From JANQQJ01 sp046290575 (lineage in GTDB: Bacteria; Pseudomonadota; Alphaproteobacteria; SMXS01), in NCBI GenBank assembly GCA_046290575.1, contig JBKAGX010000005.1, positions 143,350 to 207,349 of the forward strand: 64,000 nt of DNA, given 5' to 3'. This document shows, piece after piece, positions 54,119-62,592 of this stretch. Position 1 is the first letter of the stretch, and each line of letters starts with the position of its first letter. The translations under genes were made by a program, and so were the position numbers. The notes under the pieces are model-generated. The model had not been told where the DNA came from, did no database searches, and saw only the letters and a program-made list of their open reading frames with translations.

Positions 54119-55339
54119 ATGGCACTATCCAAACGCCTTGGACGCCTGCTGGGCCTTGGACCCGACACGCCACCCGAACAAAAGGCCAGCGCAGTATCAA
54201 GGGTTATGGTTCACCGGCCCGGTGCGCCGGTCTGGACACCGCGACGCTATGAAACGCTTGCTCAGGAAGGCTATCGGATCAATCCTATCGCATACAAATG
54301 TGTGCGTTTGATCGCCGCATCGACAGCACGTTTACCTTGGGTAGTTTTTCGGGAAAAGCATCCCCTGAACCACCACCCGCTGCTGGATTTGCTCACAAGA
54401 CCCAATCCTATGAGTGGCGGCCAGCTGCTGCGCGAAGCCCTTTTCAGTCACTATCTCACAGCCGGCAATGCGTACCTGGAAGCTGTTGTCGGGCAATCGG
54501 GCCCGGTGCAGGAATTATTTGTATTGCGGCCGGATCGGATGAAAATCGTCCCGGGCAATGATGGCGCCCGTGGGTACGTCTATAGTGTCGGTGGTCGTCA
54601 ACATACTTTCGGTCCCCGCGATCTTCGCGGCCACCCGCCAATTCTGCATATGCGGACATTCAACCCGCTTGACGATTGGTACGGCATGTCTCCGCTCGAA
54701 GCGGCGGCACGTGCCGTGGATCAGCATAATGAAGCGAGCGCGTGGAACAAAGCGATGCTGCAGAATATGGGCCGTCCGTCGGGCGCGTTGGTGGTGAAGG
54801 ACGAAGGCGGCCTGACCGAACAACAGTTCGCGCGCTTGAAGTCGGAGATGGAGCGGCACTACCAGTCGGCGGACAATGCGGGCCGTCCGCTTCTGCTGGA
54901 GGGCGGCCTCGAATGGCAGGAAATGGGGATGAGCGCCCGTGACCTTGATTGGCTTGCTGGAAAGGATCTGGCCGCGCGTGAAATCGCGCAGGTCTATCAG
55001 GTGCCGCCGCAGTTGATAGGCATTCCTGATGCCCAAACCTATTCTAACAATCGAGAGGCGCGCCTGGCGCTATATGAAGACGCCGTTATGCCTCTAGCCG
55101 ACCTGTTTGCAGAGAGTATGACGTCCTGGTTGGCGCCATTCTTCGGCGAGGATCTTACGCTTTCCTATGACAAGGACAGGGTTGAGGCTCTGTCACCGCG
55201 GCGCGACCGGCTGTATCAGCGGCTGGCCGGGGCTGACTGGCTCACCAGAAACGAGAAGCGTGTCGCGACAGGTTTCGATCCGATGGCCAAGAGCAATACT
55301 CCAGTGGAACAGGATGACGTTAATCCCAGCGCCGCATGA
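54119..55339 (+). CDS. Portal protein (GTA g3-like)
   Basis: Ring protein at the capsid vertex through which DNA passes; HK97/λ-type portal, 406 residues. The ATG at 54119 overlaps the stop of a 24-codon frame (54046-54120, MKKSLSIGG start) that might be a remnant. Seen: EGYRINPIAYKCVRLIAAST near 45, LTRPNPMSGGQLLREALFSH, GNAYLEAVV, RPSGALVVKDEGGLTEQQF, GKDLAAREIAQVYQVPPQLI and TYSNNREARLALYEDAVMPL. The last codons are overlapped, antisense, by the end of the secreted-protein gene that follows, marking an insertion junction near 55320-55345. Confidence 0.93.
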   Translation: MALSKRLGRLLGLGPDTPPEQKASAVSRVMVHRPGAPVWTPRRYETLAQEGYRINPIAYKCVRLIAASTARLPWVVFREKHPLNHHPLLDLLTRPNPMSGGQLLREALFSHYLTAGNAYLEAVVGQSGPVQELFVLRPDRMKIVPGNDGARGYVYSVGGRQHTFGPRDLRGHPPILHMRTFNPLDDWYGMSPLEAAARAVDQHNEASAWNKAMLQNMGRPSGALVVKDEGGLTEQQFARLKSEMERHYQSADNAGRPLLLEGGLEWQEMGMSARDLDWLAGKDLAAREIAQVYQVPPQLIGIPDAQTYSNNREARLALYEDAVMPLADLFAESMTSWLAPFFGEDLTLSYDKDRVEALSPRRDRLYQRLAGADWLTRNEKRVATGFDPMAKSNTPVEQDDVNPSAA

Positions 55340-56099
55340 TGTCACAAATCAGCTGGTCGATTTCCTCATCCGTAGTTTGCTCATCACCGCTGAATGGAAT
55401 GATACCCTGACCTCCGAGTATGGGTTCCCGAATGACAGGCATCGTAAGCAGCCTATCGCCCCAAAACAGCGCAAGCACCTTCCCGGCGTTGCCTTCGGTC
55501 AGCCGCCACATCTGCTTGGCGCCGCTGGCTTTTAGTTGGATGCACAATGCAGGCTCGCCGAGGTTCTTGCATTTGTCCAGGCTTGCGACGGTCCCGCGCT
55601 CAAGGCGCAGGCCATCGCCAATGATGGCAACGTTAAATGGCAGGCCCTCGTCTGTGTCTTTGCCGAGCGTGCGGGCCACCAAGGCGTTAGCTTCGTCAAG
55701 CGATAGCCGCCCCGCGAGGGTCGGAAAATGGAACCCTTCGATAGAACCAAAGTCGTGAACGAAGTCTTCTGCGATCATCTCGTTTCCAAGAATATAGATT
55801 AGACGATCCCCAAGCCGTCCCCTGGTCATTTTTGCCCACGCAGTTGCTGCTTTCTCATTGAGGGTACCCGTCAACTCAACAACAGGCGCCTTTTCGTCGA
55901 AGTCATGCTGAACTAGGGCAGAGAGATAATCGACACTCGCTGAGTCAAGGGCGAGAATGTGGTCGAACAGATAGTATTCGACCGGTGGCGGATCGAATGT
56001 GGTGTCGCCCACGCATTCGGCTATGGCCTGACCAGATACAATCAAAGATTGTATCATAAAACATAAAGCAGCGCATGATCCTGACAGTGGGTGCTTCAT
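55320..56099 (-). CDS. Secreted protein with SecD P1-head-like domain
   Basis: A 259-residue protein from an ATG at 56099 with AGGAG 8 bases upstream; it begins with a signal peptide (CAALCFMIQSLIVSGQAIA, cut before ECVGD). The C-terminal 90 residues (ALCIQLKASGAKQMWRLTEG, NAGKVLALFWGDRLLTMPVI, REPILGGQGII) match the pattern of the SecDF P1 head subdomain. No SecD membrane part is present. It lies antisense between portal and protease genes of the GTA-like cluster, and its stop is inside the portal 3' end. Its partner on the plus strand starts 67 bases away. Function unknown. Confidence 0.7.
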   Translation of the reverse strand: MKHPLSGSCAALCFMIQSLIVSGQAIAECVGDTTFDPPPVEYYLFDHILALDSASVDYLSALVQHDFDEKAPVVELTGTLNEKAATAWAKMTRGRLGDRLIYILGNEMIAEDFVHDFGSIEGFHFPTLAGRLSLDEANALVARTLGKDTDEGLPFNVAIIGDGLRLERGTVASLDKCKNLGEPALCIQLKASGAKQMWRLTEGNAGKVLALFWGDRLLTMPVIREPILGGQGIIPFSGDEQTTDEEIDQLICDIMRRWD

Positions 56100-56166
56100 T
56101 ATCGACTCCTGATTGGACTCGCGGAAAGCATTTGTTTGAACATAACCGCAAGGATACACGAATTCC

Positions 56167-57165
56167 ATGAACGACTCATTTGTAATAGATGTCGGCGGCA
56201 ACAGAAAATGGGCAGGTTGGTATAGCCTGGAACCAAGTACGCTCCCCAATGATGTTGAAATAAAATATGATATTACATTTCGTCTTGTTTCGGAGACGGA
56301 GTCCTCATTCGAGATTCAGTTTAGATACTCCGCTAACGGTAGAACCCAAACACGGTCTTTTGTCGGGCCGGGCCGGGCGGTCCTCACAATCCCGCCAGGA
56401 GCCGACTTTATTGGCAGCGGCGGGCATCATGCGCTCAACTACAGACTGCGTAGTCATAGTTTGCCGATCTCGGTGCAGATTGTCGTGATCAGCCGAACGC
56501 GCCGTGTCCGGAAGGGCCTTTACGGAGATTGCCTGACCGTTCCGCTCGAGTTGAAAGAGCTTGACGAGGCGGGAGCGTTCACCGGCTATGCGGCTGTCTT
56601 CAACGGCATTGACAGTCAGAATGATGTTGTTAAGCGCGGTGCATTCACACGCTCGCTTGCCGAACACAGGACGGCAGGATCCATGCCACCGCTGCTTTGG
56701 ATGCATGATGCATCCAAGCCGATTGGGAGGCTGCTCGCCTGCCGCGAAGATGCCAAAGGTTTGTTCGTCGACGGCAAACTGACGCTTGGCGTCAAGCAGG
56801 CGGATGAGGCTTATGCGCTGTTGCGCGAGGGCGCGGTGACGGGCCTCTCCATTGGCTACAAGACGCGGCACAGCAACCAGGATAAGGAGACCGGTGCGCG
56901 TGTGCTGTCGGACGTCGATCTGCGCGAGGTTTCGCTTGTTGCGCTGCCCGCCAATCCAGCCGCGCGTGTGGAGCAGGTGAAGGGCCTTGGTGGCGTTCGG
57001 TGTGACTTGCTGGCGCGGGTCAGGTCGAACGCACAGGAGCTTTCGAGGCTCCTGTCCTTAGGACGGTTGGTAAAGGGCGATCAGCGCATCCAGATGCTTG
57101 GGTGTGAAGCCATCAGCAAAAGCGCCGCGCATGATCAAGCGGTCTCGTGCCGGACGATTGAATGA
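56167..57165 (+). CDS. Prohead protease fused to an N-terminal β-rich domain
   Basis: A 332-residue frame. Residues 1 to about 116 are β-rich, polar and AT-rich in codon use, unrelated to proteases, ending near VQIVVISRTRR. From about residue 119 (GDCLTVPLELKELDEAGAFT) it is an HK97/GTA-type (g4) prohead protease with catalytic His in LLWMHDASKPIGRL and Ser in GAVTGLSIGYKTRH, and DVDLREVSLVALPANPAA. No start codon lies between the parts, so the protease is made only as a fusion. The last ~35 codons (after about 57055) are antisense to the next inserted gene, so the normal C-terminus is lost too. The domain junction is near 56515. Confidence 0.8.
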   Translation: MNDSFVIDVGGNRKWAGWYSLEPSTLPNDVEIKYDITFRLVSETESSFEIQFRYSANGRTQTRSFVGPGRAVLTIPPGADFIGSGGHHALNYRLRSHSLPISVQIVVISRTRRVRKGLYGDCLTVPLELKELDEAGAFTGYAAVFNGIDSQNDVVKRGAFTRSLAEHRTAGSMPPLLWMHDASKPIGRLLACREDAKGLFVDGKLTLGVKQADEAYALLREGAVTGLSIGYKTRHSNQDKETGARVLSDVDLREVSLVALPANPAARVEQVKGLGGVRCDLLARVRSNAQELSRLLSLGRLVKGDQRIQMLGCEAISKSAAHDQAVSCRTIE

Positions 57166-57834
57166 AACCGTCATCATAACATCTGCGAAGATGAACACGG
57201 TGTCATGGCCTTCACTATGGATACTGTACCAATCCCGGTCTTCTATGCCATCTGGCGTGAGCTCGAATTCGATAGCGAACTCGCCTGCCGGTGCGTCAGC
57301 TTGTTTGGCCGCTTCAATCGAGAGGTGGTTGAAGTCGAACGATACAGTAACCGTATGAAAGCTAAACTCCGAGATTGATGAGTCCGGCCGGGACGATGAG
57401 CGAAAAAGCTCCGCCAATCGGTTTAGGGCTGCACGGGTCTTTGGCTGTCCCTTGCCGGGCTCTCGGCGGGCATCGAGGCCACTTAGGCGCCGCCAAACTG
57501 GCGGGTCGCCAAAATCGCCGATGTAGCCGCTGAAGACGACGCGCATACCGTGGGTAACAAAAGTGTGGGGACCTCGGTATCGCTCCTTGAAAGCCAACCA
57601 TTCAAGATCGGTATCCTTTGCCACGTCGAGTTTGATCCAGGGAAAGAACGGCTCTCCCCCAACCTGCGCGTCCAGTAGATCGGTGGTTTTAAGATCAAAT
57701 GATCCGCTTACGACACCGACAAAGGGATAGTCGTAGACCGTTACGGATGCCGCCGGGGTCCGCCCCTCAAGGCCTACTGCAGGATGGCTGACTAGGAGCG
57801 TCGTTGCCGCGATTACTAGAAGGAGGCGGTTCAT
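57058..57834 (-). CDS. Secreted protein of unknown family
   Basis: A 258-residue protein with a signal peptide (MNRLLLVIAATTLLVSHPAV, cut near GLEG) and AAGGA 6 bases before the ATG. The mature part is β-rich without Cys: VTVYDYPFVGVVSGSFDLKT, FHTVTVSFDFNHLSIEAAKQ and FAIEFELTPDGIEDRDWYSI. No family recognised. It interrupts the GTA-like cluster antisense between protease and capsid genes, overlapping the 3' end of the fused protease gene. Confidence 0.65.
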   Translation of the reverse strand: MNRLLLVIAATTLLVSHPAVGLEGRTPAASVTVYDYPFVGVVSGSFDLKTTDLLDAQVGGEPFFPWIKLDVAKDTDLEWLAFKERYRGPHTFVTHGMRVVFSGYIGDFGDPPVWRRLSGLDARREPGKGQPKTRAALNRLAELFRSSSRPDSSISEFSFHTVTVSFDFNHLSIEAAKQADAPAGEFAIEFELTPDGIEDRDWYSIHSEGHDTVFIFADVMMTVSFNRPARDRLIMRGAFADGFTPKHLDALIALYQPS

Positions 57835-57933
57835 CCGGAGTCCTTTGTGTTTGGCAGTCTACACAATAGCTGGCCTCACACGTTTAAGAAGTCAACCCTC
57901 ACCCGTTATCAATCACAATTGCAAGGACTGCGA

Positions 57934-58263
57934 ATGTTTCGTGATACTATTCCCGTCGCCGCGGGACGAGCAAGCCGACAGTACTTTATCGGGCCAAGTC
58001 GAAACCGGTCGCCTCGACAGCATCCGTTCCGGATTTTAGTCAAAGCGACAATCGTTGAATTCGAGCCTCGGCCTGACAGGCGCCCGCCCGGAATCGAGGC
58101 CATCGTATCGCATCAGAATCGAGATCATCGGTATCAAGAGGCGCGGTTTCGTGTGCCAGGCGAGAAACGGATCGAAGCTGGCGCTGATGCGGTACGGCTC
58201 GAACTGAGATCCGATACCAACGCAATTGTTCGTGTGACGGCCGCTCAGACTTTTGAGTTTTGA
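57934..58263 (+). CDS. Small β-rich protein upstream of major capsid
   Basis: A 109-residue protein from an ATG with AAGGA 7 bases upstream; a longer frame from GTG 57847 has no such site. Its pattern (PVAAGRASRQYFIG start, IEAIVSHQ, YQEARFRVPGEKRIEAGADA, LRSDTNAIVRVTA) parallels residues 1-110 of the protease fusion, which has similar length, the same start-to-end strand pattern and a similar final LRS...(I)VRV/VQI strand. I infer a shared family. It directly precedes the major capsid gene on the same strand, so it is co-transcribed with it. Confidence 0.6.
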   Translation: MFRDTIPVAAGRASRQYFIGPSRNRSPRQHPFRILVKATIVEFEPRPDRRPPGIEAIVSHQNRDHRYQEARFRVPGEKRIEAGADAVRLELRSDTNAIVRVTAAQTFEF

Positions 58264-58344
58264 GCGGCACCTAGCCTTTCGGGCGGAAAAGGCGCCGGTT
58301 TCACGCGACCACGAAACCCTAGAATTCCTAAGAAGGATAAAACC

Positions 58345-59481
58345 ATGACCGATTTGAATGAAATCAAGGCGGCGGTTGACGATTATCACGTCACTGCTGC
58401 TGAAGGCCTGGGCGGCCTGAAGAGCCGTCTGGAAACTGTTGAGGCCCGGCTCGATACCAAAGCGCGTTTCGACACATCAATGATTGAGCCGATGGAAGTG
58501 CTTGAACATAAGCACGCGTTCGACATTTTTATGCGATCTGGCGAGACCGGTGGTCTGGCCGACCTTGAATTGAAGGCACTAAGTGTCGGTACCGCTGCTG
58601 AAGGTGGTTACGCTGTGCCCGAAGAGATCGACCGCGAGATCGAGCGGCTGCTGGCCGACATTTCGCCGATCAGGACCATTGCCAAGGTCGTCGAGATCGG
58701 CACCAGCGACTACAAAAAGCTGGTCAATGTTGGCGGCGCGACGACCGGGTGGGTTGGCGAAACGGCTGCGCGAACCGAAACGGACACACCGCAATTCGCT
58801 GAAGTAGTGCCGCCACTGGGCGAGATTTATGCCAACCCGGCGGCGACCCAACACATGCTGGATGACGCGTTCTTCAACGTCGAGGAATGGCTCGCCGGTG
58901 AGATCGCCGAAGAGATTGCCGAGGCTGAGGGCGCGGCGTTTGTTTCCGGCAACGGTATCAATAAGCCAAAGGGCTTTTTGGACTATACCACCGCGACCAC
59001 AGGTGATGCGTCTCGCACGTTCGGTACGTTGCAGCACCTTGCAACCGGTGCTGCGGGTGCTTGGCCTTCAAGCAATCCCACCGATATTCTGATCGATTTG
59101 GCGCACACGCTGCGGCCTGCCTACCGGCAGTCGGCGCATTGGGTGATGAACACCAATACGGTTGCTGCGATCCGCAAGTTCAAGGACGCCGACGGTAACT
59201 ATATCTGGCGCGAGGGTGATTTGACCAACGGACAACCGGCCCGTTTGCTGGGCTATCCGGTGGTCGAGGCCGAAGACATGCCAGACATCGCCGCCGACAG
59301 TCTGTCCGTCGCCTTTGGTGACTTCAGCCGTGGCTATCTGGTTACTGACCGTCTGGGTACGCGGGTGCTTCGCGACCCGTTCTCGAACAAGCCCTATGTG
59401 CATTTCTATACGACCAAGCGGGTAGGCGGCGGTGTGGTGAATTCAGAGGCCATCAAGCTGCTGAAATTCAGCCTGACTTAG
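58345..59481 (+). CDS. Major capsid protein, HK97 fold (GTA g5-like)
   Basis: Shell-forming protein, 378 residues, apparently complete. A scaffolding-like helical N-terminus (about 1-60) precedes the HK97 domain: GTAAEGGYAVPEEIDREIER, ISPIRTIAKVVEIGTSDYKK, GWVGETAARTETDTPQFAEV, FVSGNGINKPKGFLDY, and WVMNTNTVAAIRKFKDADGN. The LGYPVVEAEDMPDIA and VAFGDFSRGYLVTDR segments are GTA-like. An AAGGA site precedes the ATG. Of the head genes this is the least disturbed. Confidence 0.95.
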   Translation: MTDLNEIKAAVDDYHVTAAEGLGGLKSRLETVEARLDTKARFDTSMIEPMEVLEHKHAFDIFMRSGETGGLADLELKALSVGTAAEGGYAVPEEIDREIERLLADISPIRTIAKVVEIGTSDYKKLVNVGGATTGWVGETAARTETDTPQFAEVVPPLGEIYANPAATQHMLDDAFFNVEEWLAGEIAEEIAEAEGAAFVSGNGINKPKGFLDYTTATTGDASRTFGTLQHLATGAAGAWPSSNPTDILIDLAHTLRPAYRQSAHWVMNTNTVAAIRKFKDADGNYIWREGDLTNGQPARLLGYPVVEAEDMPDIAADSLSVAFGDFSRGYLVTDRLGTRVLRDPFSNKPYVHFYTTKRVGGGVVNSEAIKLLKFSLT

Positions 59482-59490
59482 GACCCACAC

Positions 59491-60138
59491 ATGGATCTGA
59501 CCCGAACCATCGACCCGGCGGTCGAGCCTTTATCGACCGCTGAGGTGAAGGACCATCTGCGTCTGGACGGCGTCGAGGAGGACGCGCCTTTGGGCGCGCT
59601 CGTTACCTCGGCCAGGCAGGCGTGTGAGACCTATACCCGCCGGTCGATGATCACCCAGACTTGGCGGCTGCGGCTGGATAGTTGGCCTGGCAAACATATG
59701 GGCGACGCTTGGTGGGACGGGACACGTGAAGGCAGTCTTGATGCTGTTTTCGAGCGTGCTCGAACCCTTGCCCTGCCGCGCGGCCCGATGCAAAGCATCA
59801 CCAGCGTCACGGTGACCGACGCGGATGCCAATCAGATGGTTATTGCCTCGAACGGTTACACCGCCTCGACTGGTCTGAACGGCCGGTTGGCTTTGCGGTC
59901 GGGGCAGGCGTGGCCGTCTGCGACGGCGCCGGTAGACGCGATCGAAATCATCTATGTCACCGGCTTCGGCGATAGCTGGAATGACGTTCCAGCTTCGCTG
60001 CGCCATGGCATGATGGTGCTGGTGGCCCATCTCTATGAACACCGTGAGGTATTCCCGGAAGGTGGGGAGGGTGGCCTGGCCGCGCTGCCGGCACCCGTGG
60101 TCGGGCTGTGGCGGCCGTGGCGGCAGGTTAGCCTGTGA
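59491..60138 (+). CDS. Head-tail connector (GTA g6-like)
   Basis: A 215-residue gp6-type adaptor. Seen: TAEVKDHLRLDGVEEDAPLG, LVTSARQACETYTRRSMITQ and WRLRLDSWPG, then a β-rich middle and the C-terminal VPASLRHGMMVLVAHLYEHR. It starts 9 bases after the capsid gene and overlaps the next by four bases. Confidence 0.88.
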   Translation: MDLTRTIDPAVEPLSTAEVKDHLRLDGVEEDAPLGALVTSARQACETYTRRSMITQTWRLRLDSWPGKHMGDAWWDGTREGSLDAVFERARTLALPRGPMQSITSVTVTDADANQMVIASNGYTASTGLNGRLALRSGQAWPSATAPVDAIEIIYVTGFGDSWNDVPASLRHGMMVLVAHLYEHREVFPEGGEGGLAALPAPVVGLWRPWRQVSL

Positions 60139-60455
60139 TCGGGCGGTTCCGTCATCGGGTGACCTTGAACGGCAAACCAGCGGTCACTCAGGATCCCGGC
60201 GGTACACTGGCGGAAACCGCCAATGTGATCGGCGGCGCGTGGGCTAAAATTGAACCTCTATCTGGCCGCGAGGTGTGGGAGGCACAGCGCCTTCAACACC
60301 CGGTCAGCCATCGCATCCGGGTGCGCTATCTGGCAGCCCGGATGGCTGCGCGCAGCATCACCCATGACGGCAGAACCTTTGAGGTCCATGCCGCCATCAA
60401 TATCGGTGAACGCATGCGGGTGATCGAATATCTGGTCGAGGAAGAAACCACGTGA
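60135..60455 (+). CDS. Phage head closure protein (GTA g7-like)
   Basis: A 106-residue protein from a GTG overlapping the g6 stop. The pattern IGRFRHRVTLNGKPAVTQDP, AWAKIEPLSGREVWEAQRLQ and HRIRVRYLAARMAARSITHD is that of the SPP1-type head-closure family. Confidence 0.87.
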   Translation: MIGRFRHRVTLNGKPAVTQDPGGTLAETANVIGGAWAKIEPLSGREVWEAQRLQHPVSHRIRVRYLAARMAARSITHDGRTFEVHAAINIGERMRVIEYLVEEETT

Positions 60456-60817
60456 TCAAGATCAGCGTCACAGGCGAGGACAGATTGGCGCGGCGCTTGG
60501 CCAAGCTTGAGCGAGACATCCGGTCCGGCGTGGCCAAGGCGCTTAGGGAAGGCGCTGAGGTCATCGCGGAGTCAGCCCGTGAAAGGGTCGCGGACCAGAC
60601 TGATGGCACGGGTGATCTGGAAGAGAGTATCCGTGTTGTTACCGCACCTGACGGGCTTTCCGCCCGGGTTGAAGCGACCGCACCCCATGCTGCCCATGTC
60701 GAGTTCGGCACGGTCGATCAGCCCGCCCAGCCGTTTATGACCCCGGCTGTGGAAGAGAACCGGCAGGCGGTGGTGGATGGTGTGCGGGACGCAGTGCGCA
60801 ATGCCATCAAACGTTAA
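60452..60817 (+). CDS. HK97 gp10-family protein (GTA g8-like)
   Basis: A 121-residue neck/tail-completion protein from a GTG overlapping the previous stop. Seen: IKISVTGEDRLARRLAKLER, ALREGAEVIAESARERVADQ, and PHAAHVEFGTVDQPAQPFMT PAVEEN in the C-terminus, the signature of the family. Confidence 0.87.
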   Translation: MIKISVTGEDRLARRLAKLERDIRSGVAKALREGAEVIAESARERVADQTDGTGDLEESIRVVTAPDGLSARVEATAPHAAHVEFGTVDQPAQPFMTPAVEENRQAVVDGVRDAVRNAIKR

Positions 60818-60820
60818 ACC

Positions 60821-60947
60821 GTCATTCCCGCGAAAGCGGGAATCCAGAGCGGCGATTGCGGCTGCTTCACCGTTGGCCTGGATTCCGGATCGTAAGCCTC
60901 GCGTCCAAATCCTTGTGGATTTGGGTTCGGCTAACGTCCGGAATGAC
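60821..60947. repeat. Palindromic repeat inside the GTA-like cluster
   Basis: About 127 bases bounded by GTCATTCC and GGAATGAC. An inner hairpin, TTCCCGCGAAAGCGGGAA, lies at the left end, and further arms AATCCAG and CTGGATT follow. The pattern GTCATTCCCGCGAAAGCGGGAATC is a widespread bacterial dispersed-repeat type. It fills the gap between g8- and g9-like genes. Confidence 0.75.
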
Positions 60948-60964
60948 GCATGGGAAATTCGCCA

Positions 60965-61366
60965 ATGACTCTACAATCCTGGCCGCTGCAAAAGGCGGTG
61001 TTCAGTTCCCTAACCGGTAATGTCCCGCTGATGGCCGTCGTTACCGGCGTCTTTGACCGGGTGCCGCTGGGCACCGCCTATCCCTATATCACCATTGGTG
61101 AGGCGACGGCCGCAGACTGGTCGACCAAAACGTCGACCGGCCAGAACCATACTTTGACCCTGCATGTCTGGTCTCGCGATGCGGGCCGGCAGCAGGCCAA
61201 GCAGATCCTCGATTTGATCCACACCGCACTTCACAATCAGCCGCTCACGCTCGATGGCGCGGCGCTGGTGCTGCTGCAATACGCATTCTCGGAAACTCTG
61301 TCTGACCCGGACGGGATCACCACCCACGGGGTGATCCGCTTCCGCGCGCTGACGCAATCTCTTTAA
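60965..61366 (+). CDS. DUF3168 tail-terminator-type protein (GTA g9-like)
   Basis: A 133-residue protein from the ATG at 60965, which begins just after the repeat; a start at 60950 would lie at the repeat edge. Seen: MTLQSWPLQKAVFSSLTGNV, VFDRVPLGTAYPYITIGEAT, HTLTLHVWSRDAGRQQAKQI and HGVIRFRAL, the DUF3168 pattern. Confidence 0.88.
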   Translation: MTLQSWPLQKAVFSSLTGNVPLMAVVTGVFDRVPLGTAYPYITIGEATAADWSTKTSTGQNHTLTLHVWSRDAGRQQAKQILDLIHTALHNQPLTLDGAALVLLQYAFSETLSDPDGITTHGVIRFRALTQSL

Positions 61367-61472
61367 CCGAATTCCGATCATCATCCGCGCTGAGGAGCCC
61401 TATGGGCGTCCCGCAGCGCCGATAGACGGTTCCCCTCCCGGCCGTGAGCGCCGGGACGGCCGCATATTCCTC

Positions 61473-61517
61473 CAGGACCGTTCCCAAGGGAACGCTCCTA
61501 ATGGGAACGCTGTCCTG
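61473..61517. repeat. Inverted repeat between tail genes
   Basis: CAGGAC and GTCCTG arms enclose CGTTCCCAAGGGAACG and a second copy of GGGAACGCT. It lies in the 217-base gap between the g9- and g10-like genes, which otherwise holds no gene; a GC-rich stem also occurs near 61430. Confidence 0.5.
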
Positions 61518-61583
61518 ACCAGCGCGACGCGGCCTCCTCTGCCCGGATGGTGATCCGCCAAATCAACCCCAAGGAGAACAACC

Positions 61584-62000
61584 ATGGCCGAACTGGGACG
61601 ACTGTTCCTGCTTAAAATCGGTGCGGGCGATGGCCCGCCGGAGACCTTTTCGACGGTCGCCGGCCTCAACACCACGTCGCTGACCATCAACAATGAAACC
61701 GTCGATGTGACGACCAAGGATGACGTGGGCTGGCGCACGCTGCTGGCGGGGGCGTCCTTCCGCACCATGTCGGTCAGCGGCAACGGCATCATCCAGTCCG
61801 CCGCCAACAAGCAGCAGCTGGTCGATAATGCGCTGGACGGATCGATCGACAATTATGAGATGACGTTTGAAGACGGCGCCAAATTCACCGGCGCGTTCCA
61901 GGTCACCTCGGTCGAACTGTCGGGCGAACATAATGGTGCGCTCACCTATTCGATCAGCCTGGAAAGCTCTGGCGCGGTAACCTTCGCGGCGGGCAGCTAA
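61584..62000 (+). CDS. Major tail (tube) protein, TP901-1 family (GTA g10-like)
   Basis: A 138-residue tail-tube subunit with AAGGAG before the ATG. Seen: GRLFLLKIGAGDGPPETFST, AGLNTTSLTINNETVDVTTK, GWRTLLAGASFRTMSVSGNG and GAFQVTSVELSGEHNGALTY. Complete; its stop overlaps the next start (TAATG). Confidence 0.92.
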   Translation: MAELGRLFLLKIGAGDGPPETFSTVAGLNTTSLTINNETVDVTTKDDVGWRTLLAGASFRTMSVSGNGIIQSAANKQQLVDNALDGSIDNYEMTFEDGAKFTGAFQVTSVELSGEHNGALTYSISLESSGAVTFAAGS

Positions 62001-62407
62001 TGGCCAACCGGCACCGCGGGGAGGCATCCGTCCAGCTGGCGGGCAAGAGCTATATCTTGCGCCCCAGCTTCGCTGCCCTGGTCGAGATTGAGGAGCGCTG
62101 CCAATGCGGCATCATCGAACTCGCCCAGCGGTTTTTTGACCAAAAGGTCCGCGCGCGTGACGTGGTGGCGGTGCTGTTCGCCGGCATCAAGGCGGGCGGC
62201 GACGGCCCCGATGGCGACTGGCCAGAGGAAAACGCCGTCGCCCAGGCGGTGGTGGAAGGGGGCCTAGCCAACTTCATCGAGCCGGTGGGCACCTTCCTGG
62301 CCGATGCGCTGGCCGGCGGGCAGTCATCGACCGGTGAGAGTGCGGCGGGAAACGGGGAGCGGGCGCCTCGCTCGGGGCGCAAGAAGACTACCCGTACCGC
62401 CGCTTGA
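62000..62407 (+). CDS. GTA tail assembly chaperone (GTA_gp10/TAC_11-like)
   Basis: A 135-residue protein with ANRHRGEASVQLAGKSYILR, PSFAALVEIEERCQCGIIEL and GGLANFIEPVGTFLADALAG, the pattern of the GTA-specific tail chaperone. The Ser/Gly/Arg tail is unstructured. It overlaps genes on both sides. Confidence 0.88.
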   Translation: MANRHRGEASVQLAGKSYILRPSFAALVEIEERCQCGIIELAQRFFDQKVRARDVVAVLFAGIKAGGDGPDGDWPEENAVAQAVVEGGLANFIEPVGTFLADALAGGQSSTGESAAGNGERAPRSGRKKTTRTAA

Positions 62408-62583
62408 GCGTCTTTGCCATGGGCGCCCTGGGCTGGGTGCCGGAGGTGTTCTGGGCCTCAACCCCGCATGATTTGTGGACGGCGGTGGAAGGCCGCCGCC
62501 AGGCCGCGGGCGAAGGCGAACACCCCGTCCAACCGCCTGACCAGGCCGCGATCGAGGCGATGATGGAGCAGTTCCCGGATTAG
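62404..62583 (+). CDS. Second tail assembly chaperone (DUF2376/rcc01693-like)
   Basis: A 59-residue protein from a TTG within the previous stop. ALGWVPEVFWASTPHDLWTA is the conserved core of the small chaperone that follows GTA g10 and precedes the tape measure. The position confirms it. Confidence 0.82.
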   Translation: MSVFAMGALGWVPEVFWASTPHDLWTAVEGRRQAAGEGEHPVQPPDQAAIEAMMEQFPD

Positions 62584-62592
62584 GGGGGACCT

